Positions 9,366-17,244 are shown, counted from the stretch's first letter. The stretch: 64,000 nucleotides of DNA from Oxalicibacterium solurbis (GCF_014635845.1 NZ_BMDP01000002.1:62001-126000), one strand, 5' to 3'. Program-made: numbers and translations. Notes: generated from the letters alone by a model not told the origin.

Positions 9366-10283
9366 TCAGAAGTTGACTCGCTCCCTTTGCGCACCGCGAA
9401 TGATTTCCAGCTTGCCGGATGCCGGCGCGGCGTTGGCAGTCTTGCCCGGTGCGGAATGATTGTCGCGTGCACCTTTGCCGTCGGCCCAACTGGAGAGATC
9501 GACGCCGGCGAAGGCGCGATTGTCGGCGCTCAGTTCGGCATGTTTATCCGTGGGCGACAGTACGTTGCGCGGTTGCGGGAAGAGCATGGCGTCGGCCGTG
9601 GTGGCATCGCCGGGATGGCGCAGCGCCAGCGTCAGCTTGCCGTTCTGCATGGCGAGCAGCAGCGGATTGATCTGCCCCACGCTGGCAGCGAGCACGGCGG
9701 TGCGTGGCTGTGCGGGTTGCGAAGCGGATTGCGCGGGGATCGTGCTTTTGGCCGGCAGCTCGCCGACTATTGACGCGCCATAGGCAAGCACGCGCATGCG
9801 CGATGCCAGCAGGCGGGCCTGACCGTGTTCGATGTTTGCACCTTGTTTCAGCGTGAAGAAGACGTCGACATAATCGCCGGGCTGGATCTTGTTGCCGACG
9901 CTGATCGTCTCGTCCACCGGGATGGCAATCGCACGTTCGCCTTCGGACAGTTTCAGTGCGAGGCCATGTATGAGGCCGGCCTCGGTAATGAAGGCGTCGG
10001 CCTCGATATCGTCCATCGGCAGGCGGCCGACGACATCGGCGACGTTCTGATAGGTGCCATTCATCTGCGTCGGCGTAGCTGCCAGCTTGACGTCTTCCAT
10101 CGCGATCGGCTGCCCTTTTTCGAGCTTGCGCGCAGCGACGACAGTCAGGTAAGTGGGCGCTTCGGTCTGCGCAATCGCAGGATTGGTGACGGCAGGCTTG
10201 TGTCCCATCCACCATGCCGTCGCGGCGAGCAGCACGGCCAGCACCATCAGGATCGCGGCGACGATTTTCGTCAGTCTGTTCAT
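9366..10283 (-). CDS. rcpC: RcpC/CpaB, Flp pilus assembly protein with SAF domain
   Basis: 305 aa. A single N-terminal membrane helix (MNRLTKIVAAILMVLAVLLAATAWW) precedes a SAF domain (LTVVAARKLEKGQPIAMEDVKL) and an RcpC/CpaB domain with GERAIAIPVDETISVGNKIQPGDYVDVFFTL. These periplasmic proteins are proposed to act with the secretin and possibly bind peptidoglycan or pilin. The start at 10283 gives the membrane helix directly at the N-terminus; upstream codons in frame are not hydrophobic. A 70-bp gap separates it from rcpA, the longest within the central tad block. Confidence 0.88.
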   Translation of the reverse strand: MNRLTKIVAAILMVLAVLLAATAWWMGHKPAVTNPAIAQTEAPTYLTVVAARKLEKGQPIAMEDVKLAATPTQMNGTYQNVADVVGRLPMDDIEADAFITEAGLIHGLALKLSEGERAIAIPVDETISVGNKIQPGDYVDVFFTLKQGANIEHGQARLLASRMRVLAYGASIVGELPAKSTIPAQSASQPAQPRTAVLAASVGQINPLLLAMQNGKLTLALRHPGDATTADAMLFPQPRNVLSPTDKHAELSADNRAFAGVDLSSWADGKGARDNHSAPGKTANAAPASGKLEIIRGAQRERVNF

Positions 10284-10323
10284 GGTTGCGCGCTTTCTTA
10301 TTAGAAGAATAGGCGGCAGATCG

Positions 10324-10851
10324 TCAGTCGATCTGCACGACGGCCGTACTGGACAACTGTTCGGGAACGACGACACCCATCAGCGGACCGATGAGCAGCG
10401 GAACCAACGGGTTGGTGCGATAGTCGGGATAAGTGACGGTGACGCGATAGCAGCGGCTCGTACCGACGGAATACGGACAGCTTTCCAGCAGCGTGCCATC
10501 GAAATCCAGCCGGTCGGCCAGCCAGGCAGCTGCGCTGCCGGTGCCGATGGCGGCATTTTCCGCGTTGGTGTTACGCGCATCGTTGTCTGCTGCGAAACGG
10601 AGCGCGGCACGCGCGCCTTCCTCCGCCGCCAGCGTGATCGATTGCTGGGCGACCATGATCAGGCCGTAAGTCACGATCGCATAGAAGATCATGAAGAAGA
10701 GCGGAAAGACGACGGCGAATTCGATGGCCGCGCCGCCGGCCTGATTTGCCGGATGACGGCTGGAAAGAGAGTGGCAACGGGAGATACGGGCCGAAACCGG
10801 TAGATCGGATGACGTCGTTATTGCTTTGCCGAGGCATGCCGCGATCTTCAT
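10324..10851 (-). CDS. tadE: TadE-like minor pseudopilin
   Basis: 175 aa. After a polar N-terminus of about 37 residues comes GGAAIEFAVVFPLFFMIFYAIVTYGLI, the TadE signature: a Gly/Ala prepilin-type site followed by a Glu and a hydrophobic helix. TadE proteins are pseudopilins processed by the TadV peptidase. Cys residues in the C-terminal half (ESCPYSVGTSRCYRV) could form a disulfide in the periplasm. The ATG at 10851 is preferred over a longer frame that would overlap tadV; it sits between tadV and rcpC. Confidence 0.85.
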   Translation of the reverse strand: MKIAACLGKAITTSSDLPVSARISRCHSLSSRHPANQAGGAAIEFAVVFPLFFMIFYAIVTYGLIMVAQQSITLAAEEGARAALRFAADNDARNTNAENAAIGTGSAAAWLADRLDFDGTLLESCPYSVGTSRCYRVTVTYPDYRTNPLVPLLIGPLMGVVVPEQLSSTAVVQID

Positions 10852-10876
10852 TGCGTATCTCCGGTCGGTTTTTCCT

Positions 10877-11374
10877 TCAGGCGGTGGCGACGAGGGCGGC
10901 GCAGGCGAGATAGGCTGCGTACGGGATGCCTTTTCTGCCGGATCGGTGTTCCACCATGCGCCGGTAGAACCGGCTGTCGGCGATCTTGTGTGCCATCTGC
11001 CCGAGCGCCGGAAGGTCTGCAGTGATGCCGTGCTGCCACGCAATCCAGGCCGCGGCGTGCAGGCCGGCCATCAGGCTGGCAACCAGCCAGGTGATCGCGA
11101 GATACTGGATTCCCAGCAGGAAGCCGAGCAGCGTGAAGAACTTCACGTCGCCGGCGCCCATCACGCGCAGCAGATAGAGAGGAAGAAAGACGGCGAATGC
11201 AATCGCTCCGCCGATTGCCGATTGCCAGACATCGATGCCGGCAAAGCCATGGCCAGTTATCATCAGGAATCCGGCATGAATCAGTAGCGCCAACAACAAC
11301 AGATTGTTGGGCACACGCCGGTACAGCACGTCATAGACGAAGATGGCCAGGCATAGAACGAGAAGGAAGGGCAT
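10877..11374 (-). CDS. tadV: TadV/CpaA, Flp prepilin peptidase
   Basis: 165 aa membrane protein of the A24 aspartic protease family. The second catalytic motif GxGD is present (MGAGDVKFFTLLG) and the first catalytic Asp is probably in the N-terminal FVYDVLYRRVPN segment, the usual Asp-x-Arg-x-x-x-Ile/Val-Pro-Asn context. It is a short, methylase-less peptidase dedicated to Flp and TadE. The ATG at 11374 was chosen because GAGGAG stands 7 nt upstream; the frame is open for five more codons to a TTG that overlaps that Shine-Dalgarno site. Second gene of the tad block, 37 bp after flp. Confidence 0.9.
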   Translation of the reverse strand: MPFLLVLCLAIFVYDVLYRRVPNNLLLLALLIHAGFLMITGHGFAGIDVWQSAIGGAIAFAVFLPLYLLRVMGAGDVKFFTLLGFLLGIQYLAITWLVASLMAGLHAAAWIAWQHGITADLPALGQMAHKIADSRFYRRMVEHRSGRKGIPYAAYLACAALVATA

Positions 11375-11411
11375 AGACACACTCCTCAATAAGTCTGTCC
11401 ATTTATTGTGG

Positions 11412-11591
11412 TCAAGTTGTCGCTGCTGGGGTAAGCGCCGTTACTATCCGATCGAACAGGCCGGTAATGGCATCACGTACACCTTCCAGACTGCTCAAGA
11501 TACCGATTGCGATCAGTCCTGCAATCAACGCGTACTCGATGGCGGTGGCACCTTCTTCATCTTTCAGAAAATCGACAATCTGCTTTTTCAT
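11412..11591 (-). CDS. flp: Flp major pilin (59 aa)
   Basis: A 59-residue gene: MKKQIVDFLKDEEG followed by ATAIEYALIAGLIAIGI and a polar C-terminal tail ending in TALTPAATT. The Gly14/Ala15 junction with Glu and Tyr at positions 5 and 6 of the mature part is the diagnostic Flp prepilin cleavage motif, followed by a hydrophobic stretch of about 20 residues. This is the pilus structural subunit, cut by the adjacent TadV peptidase. A strong AAGGAG ribosome-binding site lies 7 nt before the ATG, fitting high expression. It heads the tad genes and is 98 bp downstream of the tpsB-like gene on the same strand. Confidence 0.95.
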   Translation of the reverse strand: MKKQIVDFLKDEEGATAIEYALIAGLIAIGILSSLEGVRDAITGLFDRIVTALTPAATT

Positions 11592-11689
11592 TTCAACTCT
11601 CCTTGTCAGAACGGCTAAACCGCCTTCGGCAAGACATCTCCTCCGGCATTTCAGAAAACTACAAATTCAACATAGTCCATGGATCCCAT

Positions 11690-13381
11690 TCATTCAAACT
11701 GATAGGCATACGACAGATTCAGCCGTGGCGAGCGCCGGCTCGCATTGACCGGGATTTCCCCCACTGGCTGTGCGATGGACAGATCCAGCGAGTAGTGTTC
11801 CTGGTCAGTGAAGCGCACACCGAAACCGAGCGAGGCGATTTCGTCGTGCGACAGCGTGTAGTTGTTGACATAGACGCGGGCGGCATCGGCCATCACGTAG
11901 GGCTGAATCTGTTTCAGATAGGTGCCGTCGTAGGCAAAGGCACGATTGAATTCGAGGGAGAATCCCCAGCCCTTGTCGCCGGCGATCTCGCCGGCCGGAT
12001 AGGCCAGGCCGAACAGCCGGCCGCCGAAGCCGAGCTGTTCCGACAGCGCCAGCACGTCGTCGCTGTATTGCGCCATGCCGCTGAAGACGGCGCCGACTTG
12101 TTCGGTCAACTGGCGGCTCAGCGAAAAGCTGCCGCGCAGGCGCGTGAAATCGAGGTCGACGTCGCTGTTGAGCCGGTCTGCACCCATGCCGTCTATGCCC
12201 TGAAACAGGCCGAGTGACCATTGCGCCGTGGTCTGTTTCATCGCTTCGGCGCCGTTCAGTTCGATGCTGACGGCGCGAATATCGGCACGCTGTTCGATGA
12301 CGGGTTGTGCGGACGGCACCGAGCGCGTATAGCGGGTGGAGTTTTTAACGGCATATATGCCACCGTTGATCGTCAATGTGCGGCTTTGCGTCAGGATCAA
12401 CGGATAGCTGAGATTGGCGCTGACACGTTGCGTTTCGGTCTGATAACGCTCGTCGAACTGCAGCGGCACGAGATCGCGGTTTTTCGGCTGCGCTTCGTAA
12501 TGCGACAGGTTCACCTGCAGCAGCATGCCCTGATAGCGGATCGGCTGTGCGTAGTTGACGCTGTAGTACTCCTCTTTCGACGGCCCGCGCGGTGCCAGCG
12601 TGCTGGCACTGATCTGTTCACCCAGCGGTGACAGCGCATTGGTGCTGACGTTGAGTACGCCGCGCAGATTGCCGGTGGAGCTGTCGATGCCGACTGCGGC
12701 GGCGATCGGCGTGCGATGTACGTCCAGCACCATTTCGGATGCGCCGTCGGTACTCAGCGGCGGCTTCACGGTCGCCTTGATGCGCATGCCGGGCTGCAGG
12801 CCGAGGATGCCGGTGATGCGGTCGAAACTTTTCTGCGTGAGCGGCCGATCGGTCTTCAATTGTTCGGCGATCTTGCGCAGACGCGTTTCCGAGGCGCCGA
12901 CGTTGCCGTGGATTTTCACTGTATCGACATAGCCTTCGACGACGTTGATGAGAACGACGTTGTCTTTGAAGCTCTGGTCCGGCACGAAGGCGAACGACAG
13001 CGGATAACCTTTTTCGCGATAGAGGTAGCTGACCTTTTCGGCGGCGTGCAGCAATTCGGCAACGGTGACTTCGCGATTGGTCAATCCTGCGAATTCGGCG
13101 GCGACGACATCGAAGGGAAGGGCGTGGACGCCGGCAATGCGGAAGCGCGAAGGCGTGATGCGGCTATTGAGCAGCCGCTGCATCGCCGGGTCTTGTCCTG
13201 GCGTCTGGATATCGGTGACGACGGGCTGCGCGGGCGCGGCTTCAAGTTTGGGAAGGGTATCGAGCGGGTTGCCCTGGCCCGGGCTACGGGCATCGGCCGC
13301 CAGCGTATCGGCGATGAAGGCCGACTGGCTGAAGGCGGCGCCGGCGCAGATTGCGATCCACCCTTTGATGCAGTGTTGCAT
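11690..13381 (-). CDS. ShlB/FhaC/HecB-type two-partner secretion transporter (TpsB)
   Basis: 563 aa. A signal peptide (WIAICAGAAFSQSAFIADTLAA) is followed by a POTRA_2-like region (about residues 75-160, ITPSRFRIAGVHALPFDVV... to YLYREKGYPLSFAFVPDQ), a second POTRA-like segment (VDTVKIHGNVGASETRLRKI) and a C-terminal 16-strand-type barrel ending in a terminal Phe-Glu (LSYAYQFE). TpsB proteins are Omp85-superfamily pores that export a large TpsA exoprotein. No TpsA gene with a TPS domain is visible next to it. The ATG at 13381 has AAAGGGGAC just upstream and gives a proper signal peptide. It may read through into flp. Confidence 0.85.
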   Translation of the reverse strand: MQHCIKGWIAICAGAAFSQSAFIADTLAADARSPGQGNPLDTLPKLEAAPAQPVVTDIQTPGQDPAMQRLLNSRITPSRFRIAGVHALPFDVVAAEFAGLTNREVTVAELLHAAEKVSYLYREKGYPLSFAFVPDQSFKDNVVLINVVEGYVDTVKIHGNVGASETRLRKIAEQLKTDRPLTQKSFDRITGILGLQPGMRIKATVKPPLSTDGASEMVLDVHRTPIAAAVGIDSSTGNLRGVLNVSTNALSPLGEQISASTLAPRGPSKEEYYSVNYAQPIRYQGMLLQVNLSHYEAQPKNRDLVPLQFDERYQTETQRVSANLSYPLILTQSRTLTINGGIYAVKNSTRYTRSVPSAQPVIEQRADIRAVSIELNGAEAMKQTTAQWSLGLFQGIDGMGADRLNSDVDLDFTRLRGSFSLSRQLTEQVGAVFSGMAQYSDDVLALSEQLGFGGRLFGLAYPAGEIAGDKGWGFSLEFNRAFAYDGTYLKQIQPYVMADAARVYVNNYTLSHDEIASLGFGVRFTDQEHYSLDLSIAQPVGEIPVNASRRSPRLNLSYAYQFE

Positions 13382-13413
13382 ACGTCCCCTTTGTCCGACA
13401 TTGAATGGCGAAG

Positions 13414-13428
13414 CCAAACTTCGTGCCA
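13414..13428 (-). promoter_or_regulatory. Sigma-54-like promoter element upstream of the tpsB-like gene
   Basis: On the minus strand the sequence reads TGGCACG, four bases (AAGT), then TTGG. This matches the sigma-54 consensus TGGCACG-N4-TTGC at 10 of 11 fixed positions; the final C of the -12 GC is a G here. A transcript from it would start near 13402, about 20 nt before the ATG. Two palindromes that could be activator sites lie further upstream. Inference only; the -12 mismatch lowers confidence. Confidence 0.45.
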
Positions 13429-13470
13429 GTAACTCAAGTGCGCATAAAACCTGCCAACCCCGGTTGTTTC

Positions 13471-13543
13471 CCATGAATATGGTTGCAACCGTTGCTTTGG
13501 AGAATGAAGTTCCCTTGCCTTCCTGAAAATCCCATGAATATGG
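13471..13543. promoter_or_regulatory. Two copies of a CCATGAATATGG palindrome (possible activator or repressor sites)
   Basis: The 12-mer CCATGAATATGG occurs at 13471-13482 and again at 13532-13543. The second copy is extended to 9-bp arms (AAATCCCAT / ATGGGATTT around GAAT, 13527-13548); the first has additional outer arms CGGTTG / CAACCG. Their centres are 61 bp apart, close to six helical turns, and lie roughly 75 and 136 bp upstream of the transcript start predicted from the neighbouring sigma-54-like element. This is a typical arrangement for an enhancer-binding protein. Confidence 0.5.
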
Positions 13544-13687
13544 GATTTCTGGAAAAAATTGCCGATTTCGTTTCTATTTCTTCGTTTTTTTCTTCTTCTA
13601 TCGGCGCCGGGGAAACGGCATTTTCCTTGTCAGGATTTTTCTGTAATGCGTTGTTGTTTTTTTGTGCGCCGCAGCTTTGTGTCGTTC

Positions 13688-13732
13688 GAAAAGTCGTATC
13701 CGACCCTCCGGAGAACGAGGGACGGATACGAC
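13688..13732 (-). terminator. Intrinsic terminator of the repeat lipoprotein gene
   Basis: Just after the stop of the lipoprotein gene, a hairpin with arms at 13693-13708 and 13717-13732 (GTCGTATCCG and CGGATACGAC outer pairs, one A-A mismatch, then CCCTC/GAGGG) is followed on the minus strand by TTTT. Confidence 0.75.
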
Positions 13733-13739
13733 GCGGCGC

Positions 13740-15146
13740 TCATTTTTTGCCGAGCAGGCCGCCTACCAGCGAGGTCACCGGAGCGAGCAGCGAGGGTTTG
13801 GCAGTGCCGCCAGTCGCACCTCCCGTCGCACCCCCGACAACACTACCGACGACATTGGTCACCGGCGCCAGCAGATTGCCGGCATTGCCATTGCCTGCAC
13901 CGCCAACAAGTGCGCCGACCGTATTGGTGACTGGTGCGAGGATGTTGCCGGTAGCACCGCCGTTGGGCAGGCCGCCGATGCCACCCAGCGTGCCACCCAC
14001 AACGGTATGGAGCGTGCCGGTGACTGGTGCCAGCAACGCGAGGCCGCCATTTTCGCCGCCATTCGGCAATCCGCCACCGACTTTGCCGACAATCGTGTGC
14101 AGGGCATTGGTTACTGGTGATAGCAGATTGCCGCCGTTGCCATTGCCTACGCCGCCGACAATCGCGCCGACCGTATTGGTGACTGGTGCGAGGATGTTGC
14201 CGGCACCACCATCAGGCAGGCCGCCTACACCATCCAGTTTGCCCAGAACACCGGTGATCGGTGCCAGCAAACCGCCCAGGCCGTTTGGATTGCCAGCGGT
14301 GCCTTCAGGCTGCAGCAGGATGCCGGCCATGGCGATGGTGCCGCCGGCGGCTTCGATGATGTTGTCGGTCCGTTCGACGACGGGGATGCCGCTTTCGCCG
14401 ACCTGTTCACCAGTACGGATGACCTGGCCGCCCAGCGTGACCAGCAGGTTATTGAGCGGCTGGCCGACTCCGGTCTTGTCGCCGATGTCGTGTGTCAGCG
14501 AGGTGACCCTGCTGGTCAGCGGAACGATCAGGTTGCTGGTGGTCTGTGTGATCTGTTCGACCGGGCCGGTCGACAAGGCTTTCGTCAGCGGTACCGACAG
14601 ATCGGAAACCGTCGAGCCGACCTTGGTCACGAGTCCGCCTACCGGTGCCGTGACCGGTGCCAGTGCGGAAAGCTGGCCGGTACCGAGATTCGTCACCAGC
14701 TGGCCGGCGCTCTGGACGGTTTCGCCGGTCTGGTCGACGACGTTGCCGGTGTTGGCAACCGTGATGCCGAACGGGTTCTTGACGATGCCCATCTGGCCGA
14801 GACCGTCGCCGATGCCGTCGCCCAGCGTCGAGACGATGCCGCCCGTGTCGGAGACGACCTTGCCAAGATCGTTCTGGGTCTGATCAGGCACGATCGGCAG
14901 ATTCATGGCGGTGATCGTGCCGCCAAGATCGGAAACCGTATCGCCGGTAGCTGTGATGATGTTGGACGAGCTATCTAGCGTTTTGCCGGTCGGTGTCGCC
15001 GATAGCGTGGTGATGCCGCCACCGCCGCCACCGCTTTTGCCGCCGAGTCCGGCGCTGGTGGAGCCGCTGCCGCTTGCGCAGCCGACCAGGGTCAGGACGG
15101 TCGCCAGGGCCAGGATGCTTGAAGCGCTGTTGTGTAAGGTGTTCAT
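13740..15146 (-). CDS. Repeat-rich lipoprotein (NCBI-style 'collagen-like triple helix repeat' family), 468 aa
   Basis: The N-terminus has a lipobox (LTLVGCASGS, lipid Cys at residue 23) and a Gly/Ser linker (about residues 24-45). The rest is made of loosely repeated segments with the core L-L-(A/S)-P-V-T-N/G and V-G-G, for example NILAPVTNTVGAIVGG and NLLAPVTNVVGSVVGG; nine or so copies are seen between residues 150 and 465. It has no enzymatic motif. Proteins of this pattern in Burkholderiales are often labelled collagen-like, although Gly is not at every third position here. It is probably surface or outer-membrane located and structural. It is preceded by a sigma-54-type promoter and followed by a terminator, so it forms its own unit. 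Confidence 0.65.
   Translation of the reverse strand: MNTLHNSASSILALATVLTLVGCASGSGSTSAGLGGKSGGGGGGITTLSATPTGKTLDSSSNIITATGDTVSDLGGTITAMNLPIVPDQTQNDLGKVVSDTGGIVSTLGDGIGDGLGQMGIVKNPFGITVANTGNVVDQTGETVQSAGQLVTNLGTGQLSALAPVTAPVGGLVTKVGSTVSDLSVPLTKALSTGPVEQITQTTSNLIVPLTSRVTSLTHDIGDKTGVGQPLNNLLVTLGGQVIRTGEQVGESGIPVVERTDNIIEAAGGTIAMAGILLQPEGTAGNPNGLGGLLAPITGVLGKLDGVGGLPDGGAGNILAPVTNTVGAIVGGVGNGNGGNLLSPVTNALHTIVGKVGGGLPNGGENGGLALLAPVTGTLHTVVGGTLGGIGGLPNGGATGNILAPVTNTVGALVGGAGNGNAGNLLAPVTNVVGSVVGGATGGATGGTAKPSLLAPVTSLVGGLLGKK
13861..14203. repeat. Direct repeat (252-bp period) inside the repeat lipoprotein gene
   Basis: Segments 13861-13951 and 14113-14203 align without gaps at an offset of exactly 252 bp (84 codons), and the last 40 bp of each (13912-13951 and 14164-14203) are identical. 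At the protein level both copies contain NILAPVTNTVG(A)xVGG and GNGNxGNLLxPVTN. This indicates a fairly recent in-frame tandem duplication. Confidence 0.8.
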
Positions 15147-15204
15147 TTTTCGTCTCCTCGTTCAATTCGAAAATCAAAAATTCGGAACCCCGCACTTTCC
15201 ATAG

Positions 15205-15220
15205 GGCAAACGACGTGCCA
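15205..15220 (-). promoter_or_regulatory. Sigma-54 promoter upstream of the repeat lipoprotein gene
   Basis: The minus strand reads TGGCACG, TCGT, TTGCC, a perfect match to the fixed positions of the -24/-12 consensus TGGCACG-N4-TTGC. The predicted transcript start is near 15193, giving a leader of about 47 nt before the ATG at 15146, which has its own GAGGAG ribosome-binding site. The match is direct; function is inferred. Confidence 0.65.
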
Positions 15221-15260
15221 GCTGGAAAAACTGGATGGGAGACGAAGGGTGTGGATTTTT

Positions 15261-15377
15261 ATTTCATTTGAAATCAATGGCTTGCATGATGTTTTTGACG
15301 CGCGCGGCAAATTTTTGAACGCTCGGGTAACATCGCGAAACGTTACGCGTAACGTAACGAGGGGAACAAAATGTTCC
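15261..15377. promoter_or_regulatory. Cluster of inverted repeats between the lipoprotein gene and the Nudix gene
   Basis: Three short palindromes lie in this 320-bp divergent region: ATTTCA-TT-TGAAAT (15261-15274), CGTTACGCGTAACG (15341-15354, perfect, with a further TAACG directly after it) and GGAACA-AAA-TGTTCC (15363-15377). The first is centred about 75 bp upstream of the sigma-54 start predicted for the lipoprotein gene. They may bind an enhancer-binding protein or a repressor. Confidence 0.4.
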
Positions 15378-15468
15378 GGTTTTATCGGTTGGCGGGCTTG
15401 GCCATGCCGCTGTTTAATCCGGACTTGGGTCCAGACTTTTCCAGATTTTTAGCAAGCAGGAATACAAC

Positions 15469-16134
15469 TTGGCCAGACTGCATTTCGATCCGGAAGCCTT
15501 GCCGGTGGATTCGCTGGGAGGAGAGGCGGCGGTCTCCCTGGAACGATTGACGGCAGACGCCTTGCGCAGCCGTTTTGCCGAACAGCGCGAGTGGACGCCC
15601 GAAATCACCGTGGAGCGCCTGGTGCGTCCGATGGACCGCCAATTGACCGATGCGGCCGTACTGGTCCCCATCGTGCAGCGCGAGAGCGGACCTACACTGT
15701 TGCTGACGCAGCGCACTGCGCATCTGCATGACCATGCTGGGCAGATCAGTTTTCCCGGCGGCCGTGTCGAGACGACGGATGTCTCGCCGGTCGATACCGC
15801 CTTGCGCGAGACCGAAGAGGAGACCGGGCTGGATCGCCGGCACATCGAAGTGATCGGCAGCCTGCCCGATTACTGCACCGGCACCGGGTTTCGCGTGATG
15901 CCGGTGGTCGGCCTCGTGCAACCGCCGTTCGAACTGCACCCCGATTCCTTCGAAGTTGCCGAAATCTTCGAGGTACCGTTGTCGTTCCTGATGGACGGCA
16001 TGCATCACCAGCGCCGCACCGCCGAATTCCAGACCGGCCGGCGGACCTTCTACGCGATGCCCTACCAGCGCTATTTCATCTGGGGGGCGACTGCCGGCAT
16101 GCTGCGCAATCTCTTCCATTACCTGCGCGCGTAG
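15469..16134 (+). CDS. NudL-type Nudix hydrolase (CoA pyrophosphatase)
   Basis: 221 aa. The segment LLTQRTAHLHDHAGQISFPGGRVE matches the UPF0035/NudL signature, and the Nudix box follows (ALRETEEETGL, residues about 105-115). Members hydrolyse CoA and acyl-CoA to 3',5'-ADP and phosphopantetheine. The Nudix helix has the REx(x)EExG core needed for Mg2+ binding. The start is a TTG at 15469 with AGGA 8 nt upstream; no ATG exists near the N-terminus in this frame. It is divergent from the repeat lipoprotein gene. Confidence 0.85.
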   Translation: MARLHFDPEALPVDSLGGEAAVSLERLTADALRSRFAEQREWTPEITVERLVRPMDRQLTDAAVLVPIVQRESGPTLLLTQRTAHLHDHAGQISFPGGRVETTDVSPVDTALRETEEETGLDRRHIEVIGSLPDYCTGTGFRVMPVVGLVQPPFELHPDSFEVAEIFEVPLSFLMDGMHHQRRTAEFQTGRRTFYAMPYQRYFIWGATAGMLRNLFHYLRA

Positions 16135-16273
16135 TGTGCATACAGCGTGACGCGGCAGCTGGCATTGCCGCACACTCTGTTATCGCATGTCGCTACGTGC
16201 AGTCATCGCAGTTTCATTGCTTCCGCCGAAGCGCTGCGTTATCGTATGGGCTCACTGACTGCCAGGCACGCCG

Positions 16274-17230
16274 ATGACATTTTTCTCCATATTCTTCGCC
16301 TTGTTGATCGAGCAGCTGAAGCCGCTGCGCGCGGACAATCCTGTCTACGCTGGCGCGCGTGCGCTGGCCGCGCGGCTGGAAGCGTCGTTCAATGCAGGAC
16401 AGGCGCAACACGGGCGCCTGGCATGGGGATTGATGATCGCTGCCTTCACGGTACCGGTTGCCGTGCTGTACTGGATTACGCTCAAGCTGGGGCCGCTGTT
16501 CGTGCTGCTGCTCAACATTGCCGTCGTCTACCTGACACTGGGTTTTCGCCACTACAGCCATTTCTTCACGTCGATCCAGCTGGCGCTGAACAGCGGCGAC
16601 GAAGCCACGGCGCGTGCGCTGCTGGGCGAATGGATCAAGCGCGACACCACCGGCATGGAGGCCAGCGAAGTGGCACGTATCGCAGTGGAGCGGGCCTTGG
16701 TCACCACGCATCGCAATGTGTTCGGCGTGTTCTTCTGGATACTGACGCCGCTGGGGCCGATCGGCGCCGTCATGTACCGCGTAGCCGAATATCTGGCGCG
16801 CATCTGGAACGAGCCGCGCACGGCCGAGCGTGAAGAGTTCGGTCGTTTCGCCGCAAAAGCCTTCTATTTGATCGACTGGATTCCGGTACGGCTGACCGCA
16901 GCGGCATTCGCGGTGGTCGGCAATTTCGAGGACGCGATCTATGCATGGCGCAATTTCGCCGGACGCTGGCAGGACGAGGCGATCGGCATCCTGCTGTCGA
17001 CGGGTGGCGGCGCGATGGGCATTCGCCTCGGTGCACCGGTTGAAAATGCGGCCGACGTGATTCCGGTCGATGCGACGACCGTCGATTCGGTCAACATCGA
17101 GACCGAGACACCTTTCGGCGAAGAGGCATCGAGCCGGGCGCTGCAGAGTACGGTCGGGCTGGTCTGGCGCGCATTGCTGTTGTGGATGCTGCTGGTGCTG
17201 CTGCTGTCGATCGCCAAATGGTTGGGATGA
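16274..17230 (+). CDS. CobD/CbiB-family inner-membrane protein
   Basis: 318 aa with membrane helices near the N-terminus (MTFFSIFFALLIEQL), two at about residues 50-95, one near 155-175 and one at the C-terminus (LLLWMLLVLLLSIAKWL). The PLRADNPVY and GFRHYSHF segments and overall length match the CobD/CbiB-related proteins found in betaproteobacteria that lack cobalamin synthesis genes nearby; AmpE, a regulator of beta-lactamase induction, is a distant relative. No other cobalamin genes occur in the window, so a role in B12 synthesis is not supported. A terminator follows immediately. Confidence 0.6.
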   Translation: MTFFSIFFALLIEQLKPLRADNPVYAGARALAARLEASFNAGQAQHGRLAWGLMIAAFTVPVAVLYWITLKLGPLFVLLLNIAVVYLTLGFRHYSHFFTSIQLALNSGDEATARALLGEWIKRDTTGMEASEVARIAVERALVTTHRNVFGVFFWILTPLGPIGAVMYRVAEYLARIWNEPRTAEREEFGRFAAKAFYLIDWIPVRLTAAAFAVVGNFEDAIYAWRNFAGRWQDEAIGILLSTGGGAMGIRLGAPVENAADVIPVDATTVDSVNIETETPFGEEASSRALQSTVGLVWRALLLWMLLVLLLSIAKWLG

Positions 17231-17244
17231 CCGAATAAAGGAAA

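Noticed and set aside
11600-11650. A 14-codon frame just before flp (minus strand, ATG after GGAGGAG) that could be a leader peptide
   Set aside because: The ribosome-binding site is only 2 nt from the ATG, and the coded peptide is Arg-rich with no attenuator hairpin; most likely chance.
13483-14883. A 466-codon plus-strand frame rich in Pro opposite the repeat lipoprotein
   Set aside because: The Pro-rich composition is the mirror of the Gly-rich repeats. The minus-strand frame has a lipobox, ribosome-binding site and sigma-54 promoter.
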